Origin: Clostridia bacterium
Lineage (GTDB): Bacteria > Bacillota > Clostridia > Acetivibrionales > STF1-152
Direction: 5' to 3'
Assembly (NCBI GenBank): GCA_028280575.1
Contig: JANQLN010000084.1
Location: forward strand, 1 to 63,103
DNA: 63,103 nucleotides
Below are positions 19,186-28,255 of this stretch, piece after piece. Made by a program: the position numbers and the translations under genes. The notes under the pieces were generated by a model, which saw only the letters and a program-made list of their open reading frames with translations, did not search any database and was not told the DNA's origin. Position 1 is the stretch's first letter. Each line of letters starts with the position of its first letter.

Positions 19186-20055
19186 TTAGTACTTTTCTTC
19201 AGCCATAAACTTATCTGTAATTTTCAAGTAATTTTTAGACTCGCTAAGCCGCATAAATGCGGCACTTACATAAATTGCGTCAATCAGGCATACCTGGGCT
19301 GTCCTTGCAGACATGCCAACATCCCTAAACATTTTTTCCTGGGTTTCGCTTATAAGGGATATATCAGCTGCTTTAGTGATTGGAGAATCTGTGTATCCGG
19401 TTATTGCAATGGTGACAGCACCCCTGTTTTGTGCCAATTGAAGTGCCTCCACCGTATGCCTGGTGCTACCGGAATGGGAAATGCCAATTGCTACATCTCT
19501 TGGCGTAAGCATATTTGCCTGGATAAGGGAATTAGAAAAATCAACGGCAACAAAACTGGGAATGCCAATACGCAAGAAACGATAATTTGCATCATAAGCT
19601 ATGTTTCTTGTGTTGCCATACGCATAGAATTCGACTTTTTGCGCGTTAGCAATGCAATCGACCGCCTTTTCAAACTCTTTTATATCCACTGAACGCAATG
19701 TTGATTGAATGGCCTGAATTTCTGCATTGAATACTTTTTTTAAAATATCGCCTGCCTTATCATTCTCCTGAATATTTTCATGAATTTCTGCATTTGAAAG
19801 CTCCAGCTCACTTGCAATGTATATTTTCATCTCGTTAAATCCGCTGTAACCAAGGGTTTTGTAAAATCTCACTATACTAGCCTCACTGGTATCAGTATAT
19901 CTTGCCATTTCCACAATGGTCATATGTACAAGCTTTTCAGGGTCATCAATAATTTTACTGGCTATTTTTTTGATAGTCCCCGACGAATTATCATATAACG
20001 TTTTTATTCTTGTTAAGCATGACATATTTTTTTTTATGCTATAGTTATCACCCAC
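19186..20055 (-). CDS. RpiR-family transcriptional regulator (HTH + SIS)
   Basis: 289 residues. I choose the GTG at 20055 because TTGGAGGATTAATT precedes it; the ATG at 20088 lies before that ribosome binding site. Residues ~10-85 are an RpiR HTH (MARYTDTSEASIVRFYKTLGYSGFNEMK). Residues ~125-270 are a SIS sugar-phosphate-binding domain (VEFYAYGNTRNIA, VAIGISHSGSTRHTVEAL). It would sense a phosphosugar and control this operon and perhaps the divergent one. Confidence 0.9.
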   Translation of the reverse strand: MGDNYSIKKNMSCLTRIKTLYDNSSGTIKKIASKIIDDPEKLVHMTIVEMARYTDTSEASIVRFYKTLGYSGFNEMKIYIASELELSNAEIHENIQENDKAGDILKKVFNAEIQAIQSTLRSVDIKEFEKAVDCIANAQKVEFYAYGNTRNIAYDANYRFLRIGIPSFVAVDFSNSLIQANMLTPRDVAIGISHSGSTRHTVEALQLAQNRGAVTIAITGYTDSPITKAADISLISETQEKMFRDVGMSARTAQVCLIDAIYVSAAFMRLSESKNYLKITDKFMAEEKY

Positions 20056-20115
20056 AATTAATCCTCCAATAATGTTTAAATTTTTCATGATATGAAAATA
20101 TTTTTTATATTTTTA

Positions 20116-20144
20116 ATGATAACACCAGTATTTTTAGTTGTCAA
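20116..20144 (-). promoter_or_regulatory. Sigma-A promoter of the rpiR/kinase/GH4/ABC operon
   Basis: Minus strand TTGACA (20144-20139), 17-base spacer, TATCAT (20121-20116). Imperfect TGAAAAT-type half sites lie both upstream (20151-20173) and downstream (about 20090-20110) of it. Confidence 0.65.
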
Positions 20145-20150
20145 GTCTTA

Positions 20151-20173
20151 TTTATGAAAATAATTTTCATAAA
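20151..20173. promoter_or_regulatory. Perfect palindrome, probable RpiR operator
   Basis: A 23-bp perfect palindrome with arms TTTATGAAAAT and ATTTTCATAAA around a central A. TGAAA/TTTCA dyads are usual for RpiR-family operators. It abuts the -35 box of the rpiR promoter and lies ~60 bases upstream of the rightward promoter, so it could control both directions. Confidence 0.6.
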
Positions 20174-20232
20174 TATAAAAATATTATACAATGTTAACTA
20201 TAAATAATAAAAAAATGGTGTATTCTGGATTA

Positions 20233-20261
20233 TTGTATGAGTAATCTGTTCATGTTAAAAT
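20233..20261 (+). promoter_or_regulatory. Promoter of the rightward kinase/ABC/AcnX operon
   Basis: TTGTAT (20233-20238), 17-base spacer, TAAAAT (20256-20261), 23 bases before the ATG at 20285. Moderate match. Confidence 0.45.
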
Positions 20262-20284
20262 AAGGTTAAAGGGGGTTTTATAAA

Positions 20285-20857
20285 ATGAAGAATCACTCTT
20301 TGACCGAACTCATATCCCAGCTTAACTGCGTATACATGATTGCAGCCCTTGAGGACGCTCCGCAATCACAGGAATTAATTAGACAGGTGATCGACATTTT
20401 GCGCTATAAGATGGACAGAAAGGGACATATAATTAAGGTTTCAGAAGAATTAACTGCGGTAGATAATTTTATTTCAATATTTAAGCTGCGGTTTAATGAT
20501 ATGCTGCAATATGATAATGAAATTGACCAATCATGTCTGGATGTCTATATCTCCCATTATACAATCATGGCTTTTATTGAGAATTCTTTATACCATGCAT
20601 TTAAAAACAAAGAAGGTATATGGAAGATTAAAATATGTATGAAAAAGCAGGGTAGTTTTTTACACATAAAGATTGACGATAATGGTTCGGGATTCGATAT
20701 AGATAAATATATGCAAAAGGACATGCCCGATATTGAGTATGGAACTATTTTATCCACTATATCAAGGCTGGCCGGATATTATAAAAAGGAAGATGTGATA
20801 AAAATCAAAAGCTCTATAGACAAAGGTACTTCTGTAGAGGTGAATATTCCTATATAA
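20285..20857 (+). CDS. Stand-alone YesM-like catalytic domain lacking the phospho-acceptor His
   Basis: 190 residues, no membrane segment. Residues 5-70 align with the His_kinase helix of YesM proteins, but where INPHFLFN is expected there is QLNCVYMI, so the phosphorylated histidine is absent. Residues 95-190 are a HATPase_c domain with N box ENSLYHAF and G1 box DDNGSGFD; the G2 glycines are poor (GTILSTISRL). It lies 14 bases before the full YesM kinase and should be co-translated with it. It might bind ATP and dimerise with or modulate the kinase; its function is not established. Confidence 0.7.
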   Translation: MKNHSLTELISQLNCVYMIAALEDAPQSQELIRQVIDILRYKMDRKGHIIKVSEELTAVDNFISIFKLRFNDMLQYDNEIDQSCLDVYISHYTIMAFIENSLYHAFKNKEGIWKIKICMKKQGSFLHIKIDDNGSGFDIDKYMQKDMPDIEYGTILSTISRLAGYYKKEDVIKIKSSIDKGTSVEVNIPI

Positions 20858-20871
20858 TCGGAGGAGCAGCT

Positions 20872-22377
20872 ATGGTTTTGAAGGCAATTAAAAATAACTG
20901 GTACAGGTTTTCTATCAAAAATAAACAGCTTATATTCATAGGTATTATCATTTTATGCGTGAGTTTCATAAGCATCTATATACACGCCGTCACGCACAAA
21001 TCCATAGAACAGCTCAGCAAAAGCGTTACAGACTATTCAAGAATCAATAATCTTTTAGTACAACTTCGCATAAACAAGCTCTTTGTTGAAAGCTATCTTA
21101 AAGAAAAAAAAGACAAGGATTTGAATGAATACAAGCAAAGCAAGGATATAATTAAATTGGTGCTTGACCAGATTGAAGCAAAGCAGGATACAACACAATC
21201 ATATTTTTTAATTGCAGCAATAAAAAACGGGCTTGTTTCTTATTATGAAGGATGTAATACAGCTCTTGAAATAAGGCAGAGCGGGGATGAAAACTATTAT
21301 GTGCACTTTTTTCAGGCAGCCCGTATATATGAATATATAGAACACTATATCAGGCAGCTTCTGCATATCAAATTAAGTGAAAACAGCCGGTTTTACGACC
21401 GGTTGATAGACCGGGCAAGTATTATGAGAACTATCACTTTTGCGGGCATTCTTGCAATGTCTATAATATGCCTTGGATTTGGACTGCTTTTTTCCAATTA
21501 TCTTACAAAACCTGTCAGAAAACTGGCTGCGGCTTCACTCCAGATGTCAAAAGGAAACCTTGATGTAAAACAAATAGAGGTTAGATCGTTAGATGAAGTG
21601 GCCGTACTTGCAAATGCTTTTAATAAAATGAGTATGAGCATCAGACGGTTAGTTACCGATTTAAAACAAAAGTCTGCAATTGAAAAGAGGCTTTATGAAG
21701 AAAAATTAAAGAATATAACAATGCAGCAGCTGCTTAAAGAAGCAAACTTTCTTGCACTTCAATCACAGATCAACCCTCACTTTTTGTTCAACACATTAAA
21801 CATAATTTCCAGGACTTCTATGTTTGAACAGGCTGTAAACACTACAAACCTTATCCAATCATTATCAAAATTGTTCAGGTACAGCATAACGAATCAAAAC
21901 AGCAATGTTACACTCACGGAAGAAATAAAAATTGTAGAGGAATACATGCACATTCAAATGTACCGTTTTGGCAGCAGGATAAAATTTGACTTAAGATGCG
22001 ACATAGACACCGACGACATCATAGTGCCTTGCTTCATACTTCAGCCGTTGGTGGAAAATGCAATCATTCACGGAATTGAATCTAAAGAAAATGGTGGAAT
22101 GGTACGTGTAAAAATAGTTAAACGTGACGAAATAGTATTAGTCAAAATCATAGACAATGGAGCAGGAATTCCAAAAAGCAGGCTTGAAGAAGTACTAAAC
22201 CGTGAAAAGGAAACCCATATGGGCCACACCAACAGTATAGGAATTATGAATGTATTAAACAGGGTAAATCTTTACTGCAACGATAAGAAATGTTTTAAGA
22301 TTAAAAGTAAAGTAAACCTGGGTACTTTGGTAGTTATTGCATTTCCTGCAAAAGGAGGGGAAAGAAAGATTGTATAA
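20872..22377 (+). CDS. YesM-type sensor histidine kinase
   Basis: 501 residues, RBS GGAGGAGCAGCT. Membrane segments at about residues 20-40 and 185-207 bracket an extracytoplasmic sensor. A HAMP domain follows (SNYLTKPVRKLAAASLQMSKG), then the His_kinase motif QSQINPHFLFNTLN with phospho-acceptor His303, and a HATPase_c domain (VENAIIHGIE, DNGAGIP). Its stop overlaps the response-regulator start. It likely senses a sugar or its binding protein and controls the adjacent ABC/AcnX genes. Confidence 0.92.
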   Translation: MVLKAIKNNWYRFSIKNKQLIFIGIIILCVSFISIYIHAVTHKSIEQLSKSVTDYSRINNLLVQLRINKLFVESYLKEKKDKDLNEYKQSKDIIKLVLDQIEAKQDTTQSYFLIAAIKNGLVSYYEGCNTALEIRQSGDENYYVHFFQAARIYEYIEHYIRQLLHIKLSENSRFYDRLIDRASIMRTITFAGILAMSIICLGFGLLFSNYLTKPVRKLAAASLQMSKGNLDVKQIEVRSLDEVAVLANAFNKMSMSIRRLVTDLKQKSAIEKRLYEEKLKNITMQQLLKEANFLALQSQINPHFLFNTLNIISRTSMFEQAVNTTNLIQSLSKLFRYSITNQNSNVTLTEEIKIVEEYMHIQMYRFGSRIKFDLRCDIDTDDIIVPCFILQPLVENAIIHGIESKENGGMVRVKIVKRDEIVLVKIIDNGAGIPKSRLEEVLNREKETHMGHTNSIGIMNVLNRVNLYCNDKKCFKIKSKVNLGTLVVIAFPAKGGERKIV

Positions 22378-23971
22378 ACTGTTAATAGTTGACGATGAAT
22401 TTATTGAAAGAAATGCTCTGAAATTTATTATCAATAAAAGCTTATTATTGATAGGGGATATTGAAGAAACCTCAAATGGCCGTGAGGCAATATCAAAATG
22501 TTCTACATTTAAACCCGATATAATCCTTATGGATATTAAGATGCCCGGAATTAATGGAGTTGAGGCTGCAAAGATTATTAAAAAAAGCCGGCCGGACTGT
22601 AAAATTATTTTTTTAACGGCTTTTAATTACTTCGACTATGCACAGGAGGCAATCAAAATAGGTGTAGAAGATTTTATTGTAAAACCCGCTGCAAACGAGC
22701 AGGTGATAGGGATTTTGAAGAAAACAATAGACACCCTTGACATTGAGCTGGGCCGGAAAGTAAAACAAAAGGAAACGGAAGACAAGCTTGAACGGATTAT
22801 ACATTATCTTGAGGATGAGCTGATAGCTTCTTTAGCAGCAGGAGAAATTGAAGAGAATCATATAAAAGAGTATCTGTCTGCCATGGGTATTGAATACAAA
22901 ACAGGATTTGGTCTCATTGCGGCAATAGATTATGGCTCATGTCCTTTACAGCCTGCTTCCCAACTGCAAAAAAATATGATAAAGAAAAGGTGTATTGAAA
23001 AGCTGAGGTCCGAGATACAAAAGCATCAGGTCAAATGCCTTATAAATAGTATAGGCAGTGATATATATGCTCTTTTGGTATTTAAAGAGAGTTTGGAGCA
23101 GTTAAATGAATGGGTTTTAAAGCTTGCTGATAAAATACATAAAACTGTATATGAGCAGATGTCGGTAAATATATGCATTGGAATTGGTCTTGGTAATGCT
23201 GATCCCTTTCTAATAAGCCGTTCTTTTTCCCAGGCTAAAATCGCCAATAGATATGGAGCAGTTGCGAATGAGCCGGTTACTCACTTTAAAGATGTGGAGC
23301 AAAACCAACAATTTTTGGAATATCCGCTGGAAAAAGAGAAGCAGTTGTGTGAGAAAATTATCAGGTGCGACAGGGAACGGGTATTAATTATACTGGATGA
23401 GATTCTTGATTGGGCGGGCCAGTTTTTTAATTCTATGGAAGATATACAAAGAAAGGCTTATGAGTTAGTGTCAGCTATTAATAGGGCAGTGCCGCAGGAA
23501 GCCGGGATCAATGAATATACTATGTCCGGCTACTACAGGGAAATAATGCAAACAGCTTCAATAGGAGAAATAAGGAGATTGGTTAAAACTGTATTAAAAA
23601 ACCTTATGGACCGTATAGAAAATACAAGGTCGGATAGGACCAACGCACTTATAGATAAAGTATGCCTGTACATTAATCAAAATTACACCCGGGAAATCAA
23701 CCTGGAACAGATGTCGTCCATGATAGGCTTCAGCAGTTATTATTTAAGTAAATTATTTAAAAAGTACAAAAAAATGAATTTTGTAGATTATATAACTGCT
23801 GCAAGAATCGATAAAGCCAGGGAGCTTTTAGAAAATCCAATAATAAATATCAAAGAGATCAGCAGCCTGGTGGGATATAATGACCCGAATTATTTTACCA
23901 GGGTATTCAAAAGAGCAGAAGGTATTACTCCTACAGAATATAGGAACAAAAAAATGCTATCAGGACAATAA
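22370..23971 (+). CDS. YesN-type response regulator (REC + AraC HTH)
   Basis: 533 residues from TTG at 22370, supported by AGGAGGGG and an 8-base overlap with the kinase stop. The receiver domain has DD at residues 8-9, phospho-acceptor Asp55 (ILMDIKMPG) and Lys in IVKPA. A long linker of about 300 residues follows, then two AraC helix-turn-helices at the C-terminus (MSSMIGFSSYYLSKLFKKY and ISSLVGYNDPNYFTRVFKR). It should activate the permease/AcnX operon downstream. Confidence 0.92.
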   Translation: MYKLLIVDDEFIERNALKFIINKSLLLIGDIEETSNGREAISKCSTFKPDIILMDIKMPGINGVEAAKIIKKSRPDCKIIFLTAFNYFDYAQEAIKIGVEDFIVKPAANEQVIGILKKTIDTLDIELGRKVKQKETEDKLERIIHYLEDELIASLAAGEIEENHIKEYLSAMGIEYKTGFGLIAAIDYGSCPLQPASQLQKNMIKKRCIEKLRSEIQKHQVKCLINSIGSDIYALLVFKESLEQLNEWVLKLADKIHKTVYEQMSVNICIGIGLGNADPFLISRSFSQAKIANRYGAVANEPVTHFKDVEQNQQFLEYPLEKEKQLCEKIIRCDRERVLIILDEILDWAGQFFNSMEDIQRKAYELVSAINRAVPQEAGINEYTMSGYYREIMQTASIGEIRRLVKTVLKNLMDRIENTRSDRTNALIDKVCLYINQNYTREINLEQMSSMIGFSSYYLSKLFKKYKKMNFVDYITAARIDKARELLENPIINIKEISSLVGYNDPNYFTRVFKRAEGITPTEYRNKKMLSGQ

Positions 23972-24099
23972 AGTAATGCAGGGTATCATGTTTTTTTTAT
24001 TTTCCCAATAAGTGAACAAAATATAAAGGCAATTAACAAGATATTATAGTGATAGGTTAAAGAAAACGCTGTACTATATACATAGAGGTGATGACTACA

Positions 24100-24996
24100 T
24101 TGAAAAAAATCAGAAAAAAGCGTTTTCTTAATTCCATGTTCATTTTTTTCATACCGGGTACTTTATATTTGCTGGTTACCGTAATTTATCCGCTGTTGTA
24201 TTCACTGCAGCTGAGCTTTACAAGCTGGAATCTTGTAAGGCCTGAAATTGAACCGTCTTTTGTAGGCCTGGAAAACTTCATATGGGTTTTTACACAATCT
24301 GGTTTCTGGTGGAATTTACTGCGGACATTTTATTTTGTAGTTTTAGCCATTAGTTTGGAAATTTTACTGGGTTTTTTGTTAGCCCTTTTGCTGAATAGAG
24401 AATTTTATGGAAAGAAACTAAGCCGTACCCTTTTAACCCTGCCCATGGTTATGACTCCCGGGGTGGTTGGTCTTATTTGGAAATGGATATACAATCCGGA
24501 GTTTGGCATTATAAACTACTTTATGTCTCTTTTTGGAGCAGATCCCGTCAGCTTTCTTGGTAATCCTGATACTGCAATGCTTGCCCTGGTTCTGGTAGAT
24601 GTGTGGCAGATGACTTCATTCATGTTTCTGATGATGCTGGCAGGCCTGCAGGGTGTTCCCCAGGAGCTCTACGATTCAAGTTCCATAGACGGCGCATCAG
24701 GCTGGCAGCGTTTGATCAATGTTATTATCCCTGTTTTGAAGCCGGTTATCTTAATTGCTGCAATGATCCGTACAATGGAGGGTTTTAGGATTTTCGACCT
24801 CGTCTACGTTTTGACGGAAGGCGGACCCAGCAATTCAACGGAGGTTATCAGTCTAAAAGCTTATAATATTGCCTTTAGACAGTTTGAAATGGGCCGGGCT
24901 GCCGCATACTCTTATGTCATAGTTGGCATTATGATATTTATAGGACTTGTTTACGGGCGTTACCTGCAAAAAAGCGAACGGCTGTATTCAGGTTAA
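24100..24996 (+). CDS. Sugar ABC transporter permease, MalF family
   Basis: 298 residues from TTG at 24100, placed nine bases after AGAGGTG; GTG 24088 and ATG 24091 overlap or abut that ribosome binding site. Six membrane segments, EAA loop DSSSIDGASGWQRLINVIIP. Partner of the next permease; the solute-binding protein is the last gene of the same operon and no ATPase is present. Confidence 0.88.
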   Translation: MKKIRKKRFLNSMFIFFIPGTLYLLVTVIYPLLYSLQLSFTSWNLVRPEIEPSFVGLENFIWVFTQSGFWWNLLRTFYFVVLAISLEILLGFLLALLLNREFYGKKLSRTLLTLPMVMTPGVVGLIWKWIYNPEFGIINYFMSLFGADPVSFLGNPDTAMLALVLVDVWQMTSFMFLMMLAGLQGVPQELYDSSSIDGASGWQRLINVIIPVLKPVILIAAMIRTMEGFRIFDLVYVLTEGGPSNSTEVISLKAYNIAFRQFEMGRAAAYSYVIVGIMIFIGLVYGRYLQKSERLYSG

Positions 24997-25060
24997 CAGG
25001 TCCCATTTAATTATATGTAAAAAATTGCAAATAGTACTGCCATAGGAGGAAATATAAATT

Positions 25061-25885
25061 ATGGATAAAGGTTGGCTGCAAAAAACAATAATCATCTTTT
25101 TTATAACACTTGCTTGCGTTGTTTTCTTTTTTCCGCTGCTGTTTACTTTCTTTATGTCTTTAAAACCTTACATGCAGCTATTTGAAGAACCAACGGCATT
25201 TTTTGTACCAACACTGAAAAATTATATTAATGCCTTTGGGCAAAGAGATGATTTCTTCCGGGCCCTTACCAATAGCCTGGTGATTTCAAGTGCCACCACA
25301 ATTTTGGCAATAGTCTTTGGTTCACCTCTTGCTTATTGGCTTAGCAGAACTCAATTCCGCGGGAAAAACCTTATTGCGGTAGCCATTTTAATGATTAGAA
25401 TGATTCCCATGGTGTCCCTGGCACTTCCAATTTATCTTTTGGCGGATAATCTGGGAATTCTGGATACGCACCTTGTAATGATTTTAGCTCATACCAGCAT
25501 CACCATGCCTCTGATCGTATGGGTTATGCGGGGTTTCTTTTTTACAATTCCTGTTGAACTGGAGGAAAGCGCCGTAATAGACGGGTGCAGCAGGCTGAGA
25601 GCGTTTATATCGGTCATTATGCCTTTAACTTTGCCAGGTCTCGCCGCAACTTCAATCTTTGGTTTTTTATCATCATGGAATGACTTGGGGTATGCCCTTA
25701 TATTAGGAACTTTTAACGCAAAGACCTTACCCGTATCGGTACAAGGATTTGTTACCCCCATAGGAACATTATGGGGAGAAATATTTGCCGGTTCTGTTAT
25801 TATAGTTGCTCCCGTTTTTATATTCATTCTTCTGGTACAAAAACATTTTATCCGCGGTTTGACAATGGGGGCAGTTAAAGGGTAG
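25061..25885 (+). CDS. Sugar ABC transporter permease, MalG family
   Basis: 274 residues, RBS AGGAGGAAATATAAATT. Six membrane segments, EAA loop ESAVIDGCSRLRAFISVIMP and the family ending RGLTMGAVKG. Forms the channel with the MalF-type protein 64 bases upstream. Confidence 0.9.
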   Translation: MDKGWLQKTIIIFFITLACVVFFFPLLFTFFMSLKPYMQLFEEPTAFFVPTLKNYINAFGQRDDFFRALTNSLVISSATTILAIVFGSPLAYWLSRTQFRGKNLIAVAILMIRMIPMVSLALPIYLLADNLGILDTHLVMILAHTSITMPLIVWVMRGFFFTIPVELEESAVIDGCSRLRAFISVIMPLTLPGLAATSIFGFLSSWNDLGYALILGTFNAKTLPVSVQGFVTPIGTLWGEIFAGSVIIVAPVFIFILLVQKHFIRGLTMGAVKG

Positions 25886-26034
25886 CTGCCAAAGGCTTGC
25901 CAAATATGGAGGTAGATGGCGGCTCCCTGCTTCAAAACATTGCCATACTTATACTACAGCTTAAAAGCTGCACTGCTGCAGCGAAAAATATTTTTATGAA
26001 TGTTCAATAAATTTACAGGGCAGGAGGTTTTTTC

Positions 26035-27294
26035 ATGAAACTCACAAGGGAAGAACAGGAAATGCTGGAGGGCAAAAAAGGTCCTGCAGTACAAAAAGCG
26101 ATGGAAATGCTGGTTGAATACGGAGAAGGCTTCAATGCAGAATGCATGGTTGACGTAAATTATGTACACGCCGACGGGGGCCAGGTAGTTTTCCATAAAA
26201 CCGTAGACCATATAGAAGAATATCACAGCCGGGGTGCGCTTGCCCGTGTACCTGCAAGTACTGAGGTAACAGCTATGGATATGTCACAATGGAAAGAAAT
26301 GGGTATTCCTGAGGACTACGCTCAAAGGCAAAAAGATGTGGACAAAAAACTAAAAGAAATGAATTTTGCCTGCACATATACATGTACACCATACCTGGCC
26401 GGATACATTCCGCCCAAGGGCAGCCATATTGCTTCCGTAGAATCTTCCAACCAGACTTTTATGAATTCTGTGCTTGGTGTGCGGAGCAACCGGGACGGCG
26501 GCCAGTTTACAAGCTTATCGGCTTTTACGGGCAAGTATCCTAAGTTTGGATATCATCTGGATGAAAACCGTAAGGGGACCCATTTAATAAATGTCCGGGC
26601 CGAATTGAAGGACAGTACGGATTATGGTGCTCTTGGACTGCATATAGGGCGTTACGTGGTTGGTTCGGGGGTGCCGGTTTTAAAGGGAATTAAAAATCCT
26701 ACCTTCGAAGACCTTAAGGCATTAAGCGCATTAATGGCGCAGGGAGCCGTGGCCCTGTACCACATCCCTGGTGTTACTGCGGAAGCACAGACACTGGAAG
26801 AAGCTTTCCATGGTCAAATTCCCAAAGATGAAATTGTAGTAACCCAAAAGGACATTGAGGCCGTCTACGAACGCTTGAAAACAGCTAAAGACCCCAGGGT
26901 CAATATTGTAGACCTTGGCTGTCCCCATTATACCTTGGAAGAAATAAGGAAAGTTGCAAGCCTTGTAAGGGGCAGGAAAAAGCATACCGACGTGATCTTT
27001 AACGTGTGGACGGTACGAACTGTTAAGATACTGGCCGACAGTATGGGATACACTGGGGCTATCGAAGATTTTGGAGGCAGGATTTTTACCGATTCATGCA
27101 TAACTTCCTGCCAGTGGAGCCCTACATCCAGACCCTGTTCCAATATAACTGTTCCGAAACGTCCAAATTTCGGCACTTTTGTTACTGATTCGGTAAAACA
27201 TGGATGGGGCGGGCCTTTGCAGCTTGAATGCGAAGGTGTGGTTCTAAAGCTGGAAGATTGTATCAAGGCGGCAATAACGGGAAGATGGTGTTAA
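26035..27294 (+). CDS. Aconitase X catalytic (large) subunit
   Basis: 419 residues, RBS AGGAGGTTTTTTC. Diagnostic segments are CTPYLAGYIPPKG, SSNQTFMNSVLGVRSNRDGG and the C-terminal GTFVTDSVKHGWGG, matching AcnX (formerly DUF521) proteins, which hold an Fe-S cluster and dehydrate hydroxy acids. Known members are bacterial cis-3-hydroxy-L-proline dehydratase and archaeal phosphomevalonate dehydratase. Here it is in a sugar-import operon with an SDR dehydrogenase, so the substrate may be a sugar-derived acid. That is inference. The small swivel subunit follows at once. Confidence 0.88.
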   Translation: MKLTREEQEMLEGKKGPAVQKAMEMLVEYGEGFNAECMVDVNYVHADGGQVVFHKTVDHIEEYHSRGALARVPASTEVTAMDMSQWKEMGIPEDYAQRQKDVDKKLKEMNFACTYTCTPYLAGYIPPKGSHIASVESSNQTFMNSVLGVRSNRDGGQFTSLSAFTGKYPKFGYHLDENRKGTHLINVRAELKDSTDYGALGLHIGRYVVGSGVPVLKGIKNPTFEDLKALSALMAQGAVALYHIPGVTAEAQTLEEAFHGQIPKDEIVVTQKDIEAVYERLKTAKDPRVNIVDLGCPHYTLEEIRKVASLVRGRKKHTDVIFNVWTVRTVKILADSMGYTGAIEDFGGRIFTDSCITSCQWSPTSRPCSNITVPKRPNFGTFVTDSVKHGWGGPLQLECEGVVLKLEDCIKAAITGRWC

Positions 27295-27327
27295 CGGTCT
27301 GTTAACTTATACTAGGAGGATACCTTA

Positions 27328-27750
27328 ATGATAGAAATGAAAGCAAAATGCATAGTAAAAGGTTATGGTGAGGGGGAAGCCATAGTACTCAACCAGTCTT
27401 TATCAATATTTGGACAGATCAATATGCTGACGGGTGAGCTTATGGGACACGATGTCGGAGAACTCCGCGGCAAATGCGTAAAGGGAAAAATCCTGTTTTT
27501 TACCCATGGGATGGCTGCGTCCGGGACGGTAATAGCAGTCAATGAAATCGCTTCCAATGGGGTTGCGCCTGCGGCTATCGTGCAGGTTACCTATCCGGAT
27601 ACACCTACGGTCCAGGGGTGCATAATGTCTGGAATTCCTGTTGTAAGCCAGCCCGACATGAACCCTTTTGACCATGTAAAGACAGGTGACTGGGTGGAAG
27701 TTGATTCCACCAGAGGAATTGTCAGGGTAATACCCAAAAAAAATAAATAA
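27328..27750 (+). CDS. Aconitase X swivel (small) subunit
   Basis: 140 residues, RBS TAGGAGGATACCTTA. Matches the DUF126 swivel domain: GYGEGEAIVL near the start, HDVGELRGKCVKGKILFF, then THGMAASGT, where AcnX proteins carry an active-site loop with serine. A separate small subunit is the two-gene form of AcnX. It lies 33 bases after the large subunit and should form a heterodimer with it. Confidence 0.88.
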   Translation: MIEMKAKCIVKGYGEGEAIVLNQSLSIFGQINMLTGELMGHDVGELRGKCVKGKILFFTHGMAASGTVIAVNEIASNGVAPAAIVQVTYPDTPTVQGCIMSGIPVVSQPDMNPFDHVKTGDWVEVDSTRGIVRVIPKKNK

Positions 27751-27769
27751 GCTTAAAGGAGAAAAAATA

Positions 27770-28234
27770 ATGCTCCGGGTATCAGTCAATTGCTTCAGCA
27801 AAAGCGGCGCTTACCATGTAGTGGGCCGCCGGTCGGAAAACGGCCCTGCATTGCTAACAGCAGCCAATATTGACGGGAAGATGAGTTGTGACAGGATAGT
27901 ATTTAACAGCAGTGAAAAATATATATTTCCCAACAGGACTTTTTTAAGACTTAAAGCTAAAGAAATCCGGAGCTTATGGGTGGACATGCCCATGGGAGAA
28001 GTAACAGTATGCTATTGTACAAGTGAGTACACTTATGACCGGTCTGCCGGTGAGCTGCTATTGTACGGGCCTGAACATGAGGAAGGTGAAATTGCCTTTA
28101 ACCGGCCTGTAGAGTTGTTCATGGATGGAAAGCCTGTGTGTGTAAAAAAATGCGGAAACATATGGATTGGAGTTTATGTACATGACAGTAAACCAATACG
28201 TTGTTCAATAAACTGCAAAAAACCTTTAACTTAA
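27770..28234 (+). CDS. Conserved-looking protein of unknown function in the AcnX operon
   Basis: 154 residues, RBS AAAGGAGAAAAAATA. I do not recognise the family. It has no signal peptide or membrane segment, is beta-rich by composition and has six cysteines (residues 8, 41, 80, 122, 126 and 148), a possible metal or Fe-S feature. Its position 19 bases after the AcnX small subunit and 12-20 bases before the SDR, with good ribosome binding sites throughout, argues that it is a real gene of the same pathway. Confidence 0.6.
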   Translation: MLRVSVNCFSKSGAYHVVGRRSENGPALLTAANIDGKMSCDRIVFNSSEKYIFPNRTFLRLKAKEIRSLWVDMPMGEVTVCYCTSEYTYDRSAGELLLYGPEHEEGEIAFNRPVELFMDGKPVCVKKCGNIWIGVYVHDSKPIRCSINCKKPLT

Positions 28235-28255
28235 ATTGCATGGGGGGTGAAAACA

